A stretch of DNA of 43,450 nucleotides from CAVQGF01 sp045807945 (GTDB lineage Bacteria > Acidobacteriota > Terriglobia > Terriglobales > Acidobacteriaceae). The notes beneath the pieces are model-generated. The model did no database searches and was not told where the DNA came from. It worked only from the letters and a program-made list of their open reading frames with translations. The translations under genes and the position numbers were made by a program. This document shows, piece after piece, positions 23,651 to 31,293 of the stretch. The stretch lies in NCBI GenBank assembly GCA_045807945.1, contig JBJMGI010000117.1, positions 1 through 43,450 of the forward strand, read 5' to 3'. Positions within the stretch are counted from its first letter, which is position 1; every line of letters begins with the position of its first letter.

Positions 23651-24813
23651 ACCAGCCCTTTGCGTAACTCTTCGAGCGGGTAGCGCGTCCCGCGCCATTC
23701 GATCCCGCCATTCTTCAGCGTGAAGTATGCAGATTGCGCCAGCGCCAGGGACATCATCAGCGTGCTTAGCGGATGCAGGAAGAAATAGACCGGCGAGATC
23801 TTCAAATGGCGGTGGATCCCCGCATAGAAGAGTGCTAAAGAAAGCAGCCCCATAGCGAAGCCGACCTTCGACCAGCCCGGCGCAAAGATGATCCCGATAT
23901 ATAGGCCGAGGTGCACGAGAAGAAGCCCTATTACCGCGAGCAGAGTCAAAAGCCAGTTGAAGCCGAGGAAGGCGAAAGTGTTCTTGCGCAGATTGCGCAC
24001 GATACCCCAGGCTCCGCGCGCCCAGTGAATCGTCAGCAGGCCGTCACCGAACGCGGCGACCTGTTTGAAGCCGTGCTTCTTGATCAATTTTCCGAGCTTC
24101 ATATCTTCGACGACTTCCATGCGAAGCGGCTGCATGCCGCCGAGCGCCTCGAATGCGCTGCGGCGAACCATGTTGAAAGCGCCGACGCCGATAAAGTCGT
24201 GCCGCGCTTTGGGATCGCTTACTTTCCAGAGCCGGCGCAACGTGAACGCGAGGGAGAGGAAGGCGAGCATCATGCGCTCGCCCCATGATTCCGTGATAAG
24301 CGTGGGGAAAATTACGAGGTGATCGGCGTGCGATTCAGTCGCCAACCGGAGGGCGCGGCCGAGAGCGTCGGGACGGAAGCTGACGTCGGCGTCGGTGAAG
24401 AGCAGCAACTCGCCGGTGGCAATATCAGTGCCGCGTTGAAGCGCGTGAGGCTTGCCCAACCAGTTCTCCGGAAGAGCTGTGACGTGCACGACTTTCAATC
24501 TCGACGGGTTAGCCGCGGCGAGACGATCCATAATCTCACCGGTGCGATCGGTGGAGCGGTCGTTGACAGCGATGACTTCGTAATCGGGATAATCAAGTGC
24601 GATCAGGGACCGCAACGCCGGATCGAGCTGCTCTTCCTCGTTGAGCGCAGGCACGATCACGCTGATACGCGGAAGAGACTCGTTCGGATCGGGACTCCAC
24701 TCGGGCTTGGCGAGGTCCGGCACCTTGGGCATGCCGAGGGCGCACTCGAATAGTTTGAAGGTCCAGCCTGCGCCGAGTAGTACCCCCCAAATCCAAAAGA
24801 CAGTCGCGCTCAA
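23647..24813 (-). CDS. Family 2 glycosyltransferase, membrane-bound
   Basis: A 388-residue GT-A enzyme: an N-terminal hydrophobic helix, then ISVIVPALNEEEQLDPAL, VIAVNDRSTDRT, LPENWLGKPHALQ and LLLFTDADV (the DxD-type metal site), a MEVVEDMKLG segment, and four C-terminal membrane helices (about 275-370). Layout and motifs resemble hopene-associated HpnB and carotenoid CrtQ glycosyltransferases, so a lipid acceptor is plausible, but I would not assign hpnB. The start codon is TTG 24813, overlapping the stop of the MFS gene by four bases (TTGA), so the two are coupled. Confidence 0.82.
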   Translation of the reverse strand: MSATVFWIWGVLLGAGWTFKLFECALGMPKVPDLAKPEWSPDPNESLPRISVIVPALNEEEQLDPALRSLIALDYPDYEVIAVNDRSTDRTGEIMDRLAAANPSRLKVVHVTALPENWLGKPHALQRGTDIATGELLLFTDADVSFRPDALGRALRLATESHADHLVIFPTLITESWGERMMLAFLSLAFTLRRLWKVSDPKARHDFIGVGAFNMVRRSAFEALGGMQPLRMEVVEDMKLGKLIKKHGFKQVAAFGDGLLTIHWARGAWGIVRNLRKNTFAFLGFNWLLTLLAVIGLLLVHLGLYIGIIFAPGWSKVGFAMGLLSLALFYAGIHRHLKISPVYFFLHPLSTLMMSLALAQSAYFTLKNGGIEWRGTRYPLEELRKGLV

Positions 24814-26054
24814 GCGGTGGCCTTGTCCCCGTCGAGAATTTGCTGTGGCACCTGTGGCGCGTAGCGCATGCCGAAGAAAAGTATCGCCGCGGAAAGCGCG
24901 ACTGCCACCACCGCCACGCTGAATCCTTGCGGCAACGAGCCGGTCTTATCGGAGATGTAGCCGATCAGCGGAGGCGAGGGCACGTCGCCGAGGATGTGAA
25001 TCATAAAGACGTTCACTGCGATGGCGGTCGCGCGAATCGGCGCGCTCACGGAGTTCACGATCGCAGCATTCAATGGCCCGGTGTTAAGCAGCAAGAAAAA
25101 GAGAGCGAGAAAGATCGCGGGGAACATCAGGCGGCCCTGGTGATAGAGGGCGACGACCATGAAAGGAAGCGCAATCGCCATGCCCACGGCGGAAACCAGA
25201 TAGTAGGCGCTGCGCCTGGTTCGAAGAAGGTGGTCGCCCAGCCAGCCGCCGAGCATGGTTGCAAGAAAGCCGGCGACCAGCACTGCCTCACCGAAAAGTA
25301 TGTTGGCGTCGTTCAACTTCATTCCGCGCACTCGAGAAAGAAAGGTGGGCATCCAGACGGAAAGGCCGCCGAGGGCGAAGGTCATCATGGCGGCCCCAAG
25401 TGTGGCCGTCCAGAAGGAAGCGGTCTTCGGCAGGATTCCGAAGATGAGCGTGGACCGATCTGGAGTTGTGGCAATGATGTCGGATTGTCCGCGCGGCGGT
25501 TCTGGAATGAACATCAGAGCGGCGGCGAGCAAGAACCCAGGTATCGCCGCGACCATGAACGGACGGCGCCACCCATATATCGGCGCGAGATGGCCGCCGA
25601 GTACGTAGCCCATGGCAGTGCCCATGGGGATCGCAAGATAGAAGACGGCGAGCATGCGTCCGCGGCGGTGCTCCGGGAAAAGATCCGCGATAAGTGCCGG
25701 CGCAATGGTCACGAAGCTCGCTTCACCAATTCCGACGAGCGTGTGACGTACCAGCAAGGAGGTGTAGTCGCTGGTGACCGCCGTCAATAAAGTGGCGCCG
25801 CTCCACAGGACCGCGCCGGTCGAGATCAAGATCCTTCGTGGGTACCGGTCGGCGAGAATCCCCATCACCGGGGCGACGCACATATAGAAACCAAAAAACA
25901 CGCTGGTGAGTAAGCCCATCTCCGCGTCGCTGCGGTGCAGCTCTTTTTGCACCAGAGGCTGCACAGCGGGAAGGACGTAGCGGTCGATGTAGTTGAAGAA
26001 ATTAAGCGCGGTCAACAGCGCGAGAGCTACCCCGGGATGTCGCCGGAAGGACAC
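24810..26054 (-). CDS. MFS transporter, Spinster-like
   Basis: A 414-residue major facilitator with twelve hydrophobic helices. The first helix NFFNYIDRYVLPAVQPLV and the loop GILADRYPRR are typical of the Spinster/Spns-like group, eukaryotic members of which move lysophospholipids or sphingosine-1-phosphate; bacterial relatives are often poorly characterised. GTG 26054 is the likely start. It is coupled to the GT2 gene through a TTGA overlap, which hints that the GT2 product or its lipid substrate is what is moved. It follows queF by 24 bases. Confidence 0.82.
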   Translation of the reverse strand: MSFRRHPGVALALLTALNFFNYIDRYVLPAVQPLVQKELHRSDAEMGLLTSVFFGFYMCVAPVMGILADRYPRRILISTGAVLWSGATLLTAVTSDYTSLLVRHTLVGIGEASFVTIAPALIADLFPEHRRGRMLAVFYLAIPMGTAMGYVLGGHLAPIYGWRRPFMVAAIPGFLLAAALMFIPEPPRGQSDIIATTPDRSTLIFGILPKTASFWTATLGAAMMTFALGGLSVWMPTFLSRVRGMKLNDANILFGEAVLVAGFLATMLGGWLGDHLLRTRRSAYYLVSAVGMAIALPFMVVALYHQGRLMFPAIFLALFFLLLNTGPLNAAIVNSVSAPIRATAIAVNVFMIHILGDVPSPPLIGYISDKTGSLPQGFSVAVVAVALSAAILFFGMRYAPQVPQQILDGDKATA

Positions 26055-26078
26055 TGAAGTGTTTGGGAAATATATCAG

Positions 26079-26471
26079 CTACTTCTTGGACCGGGGATAG
26101 CGCGCTTCCACTGTGGTGCCGATGCCGCCGCGCGGACGGAAGTCACCTTTCACTACCGCCCATTCCGGCTTAGCCGCTTTTACAACGTCTTCGAGTACCT
26201 GGTTAACGATGTTTTCCTGAAAGATGCCGAGGTTGCGATAGCTGAATAGATATTCCTTCAGCGATTTCAGCTCCAGACATTCTTTATTTGGCATGTAGCG
26301 GATGGTGAGCGCGCCGAAGTCGGGCAAGCCGGTCTTGGGGCAGACGGAGGTGAACTCCGGAATATCTATGAGGATCTCGTAAGCAGGAAACTGGTTGGGC
26401 CAAGTCTCGATAGCTGGAAAGTTTGCGTCCAGACCAGACTTGGCGTGGGTCTCGGTGTAAGCCTTAGCCAT
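26079..26471 (-). CDS. queF: NADPH-dependent 7-cyano-7-deazaguanine reductase
   Basis: A 130-residue unimodular QueF. It has the catalytic Cys44 in FTSVCPKTGLPDFG with Asp51, the family motif ELKSLKEYLFSYRNLGIFQE, and a C-terminal GDFRPRGGIGTTVEARYP. QueF reduces preQ0 to preQ1 in queuosine biosynthesis. Neighbours are not queuosine genes, so the others (queC, queD, queE) must be elsewhere. It lies 24 bases downstream of the BrkB-like gene and 24 bases upstream of the MFS gene. Confidence 0.95.
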   Translation of the reverse strand: MAKAYTETHAKSGLDANFPAIETWPNQFPAYEILIDIPEFTSVCPKTGLPDFGALTIRYMPNKECLELKSLKEYLFSYRNLGIFQENIVNQVLEDVVKAAKPEWAVVKGDFRPRGGIGTTVEARYPRSKK

Positions 26472-26495
26472 GGCAACATTCTAAATGCCCGCTGG

Positions 26496-27497
26496 TTAGG
26501 CCGCTTCCGGCTGCTTGGCGGAGGGCCGCTCTTTGTGGATGACCTCTTGCCCGTCTTTGAGAGGCAGCTCAGGGTCGCCGCAGCAGCGGGTGTACTGGGC
26601 GTTGAACTCGGCGCCCACAAGCAGAACGATCCCGCTCAAGTAAAACCAGAGCATCAGCGCGATAACCGCGCCGAGCGAGCCGTAGGTCTTGTTGTAATTG
26701 GGAAATTCTCGCAGGTAGATTCCCAATCCGAGCGAAACGAGGATCCACGCAGCGACTGCAAAGACGGCCCCGGGGAGCGTCGCCCAGAAGCGCTGCTTGA
26801 TATTCGGCGCAAGAAAATAGAGCAGCTCGATTGCGAGAACTGTGAATCCCACCGCCAGCCCCCAGCGAAGATGCGGCCATACCCATGCGAACAACATGGT
26901 GGTGCCGGTGTGGCGGGCCACCCAGCTGCCGAATTGCGGTCCTACGATCAGCGCGCCGAGAGCGATCACCATCAGGATGCCGACCATGAATGTGAGCCCG
27001 AGCGCGAGCAGGCGCGTTCTCCAAATTGGACGCGTTTCGGGAACGTCGTAAGCGACGTTCAGACCCTCGATGATGGCGGCAAAGCCCCCGGAGGTGGACC
27101 AGAGGGTGAACAGCATTCCGAACGAAAGCAATCCAGCGCGGTTCGGAACGAATATCCCTTCCAAAGTCTTCTTAACGACGACCATGGAGTCAGCGGGCAT
27201 CACTTTGCCGAGTCCATACAAGAGCTGGTCAAAGAGGTGTGGCAGCGGCAGATATCCCAATACCGCGGCGGCGAAGATCATCGCCGGAAAAAGCGATAGT
27301 AAGAAGTAGTAGGAAAGCCCGGCGGCGATCGCGAGCGTATGGTTCTTCTGCATCGCGCGCCAGGTCGCAACGGCAGCGCTACCAATACCCTTCACGCGCC
27401 GCTTGATATAGGACAGCTTTCCCACCGAATTGGAATCCGCGAACACAGATTTACCGTACTGGTAAGAAACAAAATTGGAAGTTGCGGGTTGCGCCAT
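26496..27497 (-). CDS. YihY/BrkB-family inner-membrane protein
   Basis: A 333-residue membrane protein with about six helices and the family opening KNHTLAIAAGLSYYFLLSLFP. Later come LWSTSGGFAAIIEGLN, YFLAPNIKQRFWATLPGAVF and YGSLGAVIALMLWFYLSG, all typical of YihY/BrkB proteins. The family was once wrongly called ribonuclease BN; its function remains uncertain, with transport or envelope roles suggested. It heads the run to queF, MFS and GT2 on the minus strand and is divergent from the HlyD-like gene. Confidence 0.9.
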   Translation of the reverse strand: MAQPATSNFVSYQYGKSVFADSNSVGKLSYIKRRVKGIGSAAVATWRAMQKNHTLAIAAGLSYYFLLSLFPAMIFAAAVLGYLPLPHLFDQLLYGLGKVMPADSMVVVKKTLEGIFVPNRAGLLSFGMLFTLWSTSGGFAAIIEGLNVAYDVPETRPIWRTRLLALGLTFMVGILMVIALGALIVGPQFGSWVARHTGTTMLFAWVWPHLRWGLAVGFTVLAIELLYFLAPNIKQRFWATLPGAVFAVAAWILVSLGLGIYLREFPNYNKTYGSLGAVIALMLWFYLSGIVLLVGAEFNAQYTRCCGDPELPLKDGQEVIHKERPSAKQPEAA

Positions 27498-27607
27498 TCA
27501 GGGAATTCAGTTCAGAAATCTGTGTCCAACGAGCGCTGCCGGCATCTAAGAGGTATCTACTTGGTGACAATCGGTTTGGCAGCGGGTTTGTAAGCTGCTC
27601 AATCGGC

Positions 27608-27613
27608 TATACT
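27608..27613 (+). promoter_or_regulatory. Possible -10 box of the adaptor operon
   Basis: TATACT lies 18 bases before ATG 27632 in the 134-base gap between divergent genes. A -35 hexamer at the normal distance is weak (GGTTTG, 17-base spacer), so the assignment is tentative. No Shine-Dalgarno is seen. Confidence 0.35.
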
Positions 27614-27631
27614 TAGAGATTCGCAATAGTG

Positions 27632-28855
27632 ATGACGAAGAAAACCCTAACCATCGTTGGCTCGGCTATAGCTGCAATCATTTTGCTGCTCACCATCATC
27701 TCCGCCCGCGGAGACAAGATGAGCGTGCGGTCGGATGTAGCGCGGCATGAGGACATCGAGAACACCATCGTGACCAACGGGAAGATCGAACCGGATGTCG
27801 ATTTCCAGGCGCACGCGCCGCTGGCGACGACGGTAAAGAAGATTTACGTGCACGAAGGCGATGTTGTGAAGAAGGGTCAACTGCTTGTCCGGCTGGACGA
27901 TGCCAGCGCTCGCGCGACTGCCGCGAGGGCTCTGGCGCAGCTCCGCGCTGCTGAGGCGGACCTAAATTCCGTCGGTGCGGGCGGTACGCACGAAGAGGTC
28001 CTGAACAATCAGGCTGCGCTGGTGAAGGCGCACGATGATGAAAATTCCGCGAAGAGAAACATGGACGCGATGCACCGATTGAAAGAAAGTGGCGCGGCGT
28101 CAGACGCGGAAGTCCAAAACGCAGAGAATGGGTACAAGCAGGCGCAGATCAGCGCGCAGCTTCTGGAACAGAAACTTAAAGGCGGGCGCTACTCGCGTCC
28201 GGAAGTCGAGCGGGTGAAGGCGCAAGCAGGCGAGGCGCGCGCGACATACGATGCCGCGCAAGATCTGCTGAGCAATTCCAACATCACGGCGCCGCGAGAC
28301 GGAATGGTGTACGCGCTTCCCGTCCGCGAATCTGCCTACGTCAACCAGGGCGACCTGGTCGTGGGCGTGGCCGACCTGAAGCACATACAGGTGCGCGCAT
28401 TCGTAGATGAACCCGACATTGGGCGGCTCGCTAAGGGACAGCGCGTCGACATTACCTGGGACGCGATCCCGGGGCGCGTATGGCAAGGAACGATCACACG
28501 CATCCCGACGAGCGTTTCCCTGCAAGGTAGCCGGACAGTCGGACAAGTGACGGCGGGTGTGGACAATTCTGACTTGAAGCTTCTACCCAATGTAAATGTT
28601 AACGTCACCGTGATCACGGCGGAGCATCCGAACGCGCTTACGGTGCCAAGGGAGGCAGTACGCCAGGACAAGAACGGTGCGCGCTACGTTTTCCGCATTG
28701 AAAACGACGAAATCAAACGCGTACCGGTGGAGACAGCTGTTTCCAGCTTGACGCGAATCGAGATCGCTAAAGGTTTGAACCAGGGCGATCGCGTCGCGCT
28801 TGCGTCGGTGTTCGGACACGAATTGAGAGATGGCATGAGGGTGAAGACTGACTGA
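27632..28855 (+). CDS. HlyD-type periplasmic adaptor (membrane fusion protein)
   Basis: A 407-residue protein with one N-terminal membrane helix (about 5-22). The halves of a biotinyl/lipoyl domain (FQAHAPLATTVKKIYVHEGD and ITAPRDGMVYALPVRESAYV) flank a long alpha-hairpin (about 90-200), followed by a beta-barrel part (IQVRAFVDEPDIGRLAKGQR) and a membrane-proximal domain. It joins an inner-membrane pump to a TolC-type channel. The next genes are a TPR protein and a TolC-like protein but not a pump. ATG 27632 is chosen over GTG 27629, one codon upstream. Its stop overlaps the TPR start by one base (TGATG). Confidence 0.9.
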   Translation: MTKKTLTIVGSAIAAIILLLTIISARGDKMSVRSDVARHEDIENTIVTNGKIEPDVDFQAHAPLATTVKKIYVHEGDVVKKGQLLVRLDDASARATAARALAQLRAAEADLNSVGAGGTHEEVLNNQAALVKAHDDENSAKRNMDAMHRLKESGAASDAEVQNAENGYKQAQISAQLLEQKLKGGRYSRPEVERVKAQAGEARATYDAAQDLLSNSNITAPRDGMVYALPVRESAYVNQGDLVVGVADLKHIQVRAFVDEPDIGRLAKGQRVDITWDAIPGRVWQGTITRIPTSVSLQGSRTVGQVTAGVDNSDLKLLPNVNVNVTVITAEHPNALTVPREAVRQDKNGARYVFRIENDEIKRVPVETAVSSLTRIEIAKGLNQGDRVALASVFGHELRDGMRVKTD

Positions 28856-29820
28856 TGAAACGTCTAGCCGTCATCATGCTGATCTTGGTCGCTTCTTTTG
28901 CGTTTGCGGATACTGACGCGCGCCAGGCGATCGCCGGCGGGAACGTGGACGAAGTCATCCGCCAGCTCAGCTCTAAGACTGCCGCCACACCTAATGACGC
29001 CGAAGCTTACCACCTGCTCAATCGCGCGTACTTTGTGATCGAGAAATGGGACCAGGCCATCAAAGCCGGCGAGAAAGCCGTAGCGCTTGCCCCTACGAGC
29101 AGCGACTACCACATGTGGCTTGGGCGCGCCTATGGTTCGAAAGCAGAGCACTCGGGATGGGTCGGAGGCATGTCAAACGCGAAGAAGTCGCGCGCTGAAT
29201 TCGAGAAGGCTGTCGAGCTGAACAGCATGAATGCCGAAGCTCGCACTGACCTGGCTGAGTTCTACATGGAAGCTCCCGGAATGCTGGGCGGGGGAAAAGA
29301 CAAAGCTTTGGCTCAGGCAGAAGCAATGGCCGCCTATGATGCCGCGTCTGCGCACTGGGTCAAGGGGCGTCTCGCCGAAAAGGACGGACAATACGACGTT
29401 GCCGAGAGCGAGTACAAGCAAGCTATCGCAGTTAGCAAGCGCCCCGCCGGTGACTGGTTGAATCTGGCTTCGTTTTATCGTCACCGTGGCAGAGGCCCTG
29501 AGTTGGAGGATGCGATCCATCACGCGCTCGAGGCTGACAAAACAAACAATCACAAAAAGAGCAACGTCCTTTATGGTGCGGCGGAGATCCTGTATCGCGG
29601 CGGCCGCGACTTCAACGGCGCTGCGCAGTTGCTGCGGCGTTACCTCAACGGCCCCGACAAGACCGAAGATGCGCCTGCGTTCCAGGCTCACTACTTGTTG
29701 GGAGAGATCCTCGAAAAGCAGGGCAATAAACCCGCTGCTGCCGAGGAATACCGCGCAGCACTCTCCCTTGCGCCCACCTACGAGCAAGCGCAGAACGCTT
29801 TGAAGCGCGTCTCGCAATAG
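28855..29820 (+). CDS. Exported TPR protein
   Basis: A 321-residue protein with a signal peptide (MKRLAVIMLILVASFAFA, cleavage after about residue 18). The mature part is a series of tetratricopeptide repeats, for example AEAYHLLNRAYFVIEKWDQA, AEARTDLAEFYMEAPGML and AHYLLGEILEKQGNKPAAAE. It probably binds proteins in the periplasm. One-base overlap with the adaptor gene upstream suggests joint expression, possibly as an assembly factor of the efflux complex. No enzyme motif is seen. Confidence 0.85.
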   Translation: MKRLAVIMLILVASFAFADTDARQAIAGGNVDEVIRQLSSKTAATPNDAEAYHLLNRAYFVIEKWDQAIKAGEKAVALAPTSSDYHMWLGRAYGSKAEHSGWVGGMSNAKKSRAEFEKAVELNSMNAEARTDLAEFYMEAPGMLGGGKDKALAQAEAMAAYDAASAHWVKGRLAEKDGQYDVAESEYKQAIAVSKRPAGDWLNLASFYRHRGRGPELEDAIHHALEADKTNNHKKSNVLYGAAEILYRGGRDFNGAAQLLRRYLNGPDKTEDAPAFQAHYLLGEILEKQGNKPAAAEEYRAALSLAPTYEQAQNALKRVSQ

Positions 29821-29848
29821 TCATCCACTCTGGGCTGCCGATCCGTTC

Positions 29849-29877
29849 CACAGCCGAGGACGGCTGTGCCACACAAA
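29849..29877. repeat. REP-like hairpin element, copy 2
   Basis: CACAGCC (29849-29855), loop GAGGAC and GGCTGTG (29862-29868), then CCACACAAA: identical over 29 bases to 19735-19763. It lies in the gap between the TPR and TolC-like genes. The base before it differs from copy 1, so the stem is one pair shorter. Confidence 0.75.
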
Positions 29878-29907
29878 GCCACGAGATCTCGCCCGTTCTC
29901 TGCTTGT

Positions 29908-29940
29908 TATACTTCCTGATTCTCAATCCACTCACAGGTG
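29908..29940 (+). promoter_or_regulatory. -10 box and ribosome binding site of the TolC-like gene
   Basis: TATACT at 29908-29913 and AGGTG at 29936-29940, 4 bases before ATG 29945. With the REP-like hairpin upstream, the TolC-like gene may have its own promoter besides read-through from the adaptor operon. Confidence 0.4.
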
Positions 29941-29944
29941 CATC

Positions 29945-31228
29945 ATGAGAACTGCTGTATGCGCTTTTTTTTTGTTCCTTCTACCCGCGGCATTCGCCCA
30001 GAATGAACCGCTTCCCTTCCGACGCGCCATCGAGTTGGCGCTGCAGCACAGCAGCGGCCTTGCTGCCGCGATCGCGGACCGCGAGCGAGCCCAACACTCT
30101 GTCGCGGAGCAGAAGGACCAATTCATTCCGCAGGTGGTCATGGGGTCGGGTCTGGCAGCGACCTACGGATTCCCGCTGAGCATCGAAGGCTCAGCTCCGT
30201 CGATCTTCAATCTGAATACGCAATCCATGATCCTGAATCTAGGCCAACTGGACTTCATCCGGTCTGCGAAAAACGAACTGAACGCCGCGAATTTTTCAGC
30301 CGCCGACCGGCGACAGCAGGTGATCCTGGATGCCGCCTCTGCCTACACCCAGCTTGACACCGTAAGCTCCGCGATCAACGTAACGAAGCAACAGTTAGAG
30401 TCGGCACAGCGTGCCGAGAAGTTAGTAGGGGATCGTGTGCAGGAGGGAGTGGATCCAGCCGTCGAGCTAACCAAGGCGAAGTTAACGACTGCGAGAGTGC
30501 GCATGACCGCAGCGGACTTGCAAGGAACTGCCGACGTGTTGCGCATGCGACTGGCTTCATTGACGGGATTGCCGGCTGCGCAGATCATCACCTCTACAGA
30601 GACCATCCCAGTGTTGCCGGAGGTGACGCAGGAGCAAGATCTGGTGGCAAAAGCTTCCGAGAGCAATCCAGCAGTCCGTGCTGCAGCGGAGCAGGCCGCG
30701 GCCAAGGAGATGAAGGCACGTGGCGAACGCAAACTTCGGTTCCCGACCGTCGACCTGGCTGGACAGTATGGCCTATTTGCGCGCTACAACAATTACGACC
30801 AGTACTTCAACAGATTCCAGCGCAACAATGCCACGTTAGGCGTAAACATCCGCGTGCCCTTGTTTAATCCGGCGGGCCGGGCACATGCGGCCGCAAGTGA
30901 AGCCGAGGCTGAAAAGGCCCGCAAGGACGCTGAGGCGGCGAAGCAACAATTCTCAGAGGGGACTTTGAAACTGCAGAGAAGCCTGCAGCAACTTGCGGCT
31001 GCGCGCGAGGTGAGCAAGCTGGAGCATCAGCTGGCGCGGGGCGATGTTGAGGCCGTAGGGGCAAAAATCGAGGCCGGAACGGCGTCATTCAAGGACCAAG
31101 AGGCCGCCCGAATCGCTGAAGATGAAAAATATATGAACTATTTGAACTCGAGTTTCATCTTAGACCAGACCCAGATGCAGCTCTTGAAAGCCACAGGGGC
31201 CCTGGAATCGTGGGCATTAGGCAAGTAA
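29945..31228 (+). CDS. TolC-like outer-membrane efflux protein
   Basis: A 427-residue protein with a signal peptide (MRTAVCAFFLFLLPAAFAQN) and the two long coiled-coil repeats of the outer-membrane efflux family. Typical text includes RRAIELALQHSSGLAAAIAD, ILDAASAYTQLDTVSSAINV and NIRVPLFNPAGRAHAAASEA. It forms the trimeric outer-membrane channel of a tripartite pump with the HlyD-type adaptor encoded 1.1 kb upstream. A run of nine T (29965-29973) within the signal-peptide codons is a possible slippage site. Confidence 0.9.
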   Translation: MRTAVCAFFLFLLPAAFAQNEPLPFRRAIELALQHSSGLAAAIADRERAQHSVAEQKDQFIPQVVMGSGLAATYGFPLSIEGSAPSIFNLNTQSMILNLGQLDFIRSAKNELNAANFSAADRRQQVILDAASAYTQLDTVSSAINVTKQQLESAQRAEKLVGDRVQEGVDPAVELTKAKLTTARVRMTAADLQGTADVLRMRLASLTGLPAAQIITSTETIPVLPEVTQEQDLVAKASESNPAVRAAAEQAAAKEMKARGERKLRFPTVDLAGQYGLFARYNNYDQYFNRFQRNNATLGVNIRVPLFNPAGRAHAAASEAEAEKARKDAEAAKQQFSEGTLKLQRSLQQLAAAREVSKLEHQLARGDVEAVGAKIEAGTASFKDQEAARIAEDEKYMNYLNSSFILDQTQMQLLKATGALESWALGK

Positions 31229-31248
31229 TTGATTTTGTTGGAATTCCG

Positions 31249-31281
31249 ATAGGCAAGGTGGCCTATGGATGTTAGTATAAA
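31249..31281 (+). promoter_or_regulatory. Leader of hpnJ: inverted repeat and possible -10 box
   Basis: ATAGGC (31249-31254) and GCCTAT (31261-31266) form a 6-base inverted repeat with a 6-base spacer, followed by TATAAA at 31276-31281. It lies in the 65-base gap between the TolC-like gene and hpnJ. It could be an operator over the -10 region; no good -35 box is seen. Confidence 0.35.
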
Positions 31282-31293
31282 AGGTTCATTCTT

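Noticed and set aside
24840..25790. 316-codon open frame on the plus strand opposite the MFS gene
   Set aside because: Antisense to a clear transporter; composition rich in His, Arg, Gly and Gln without hydrophobic core.
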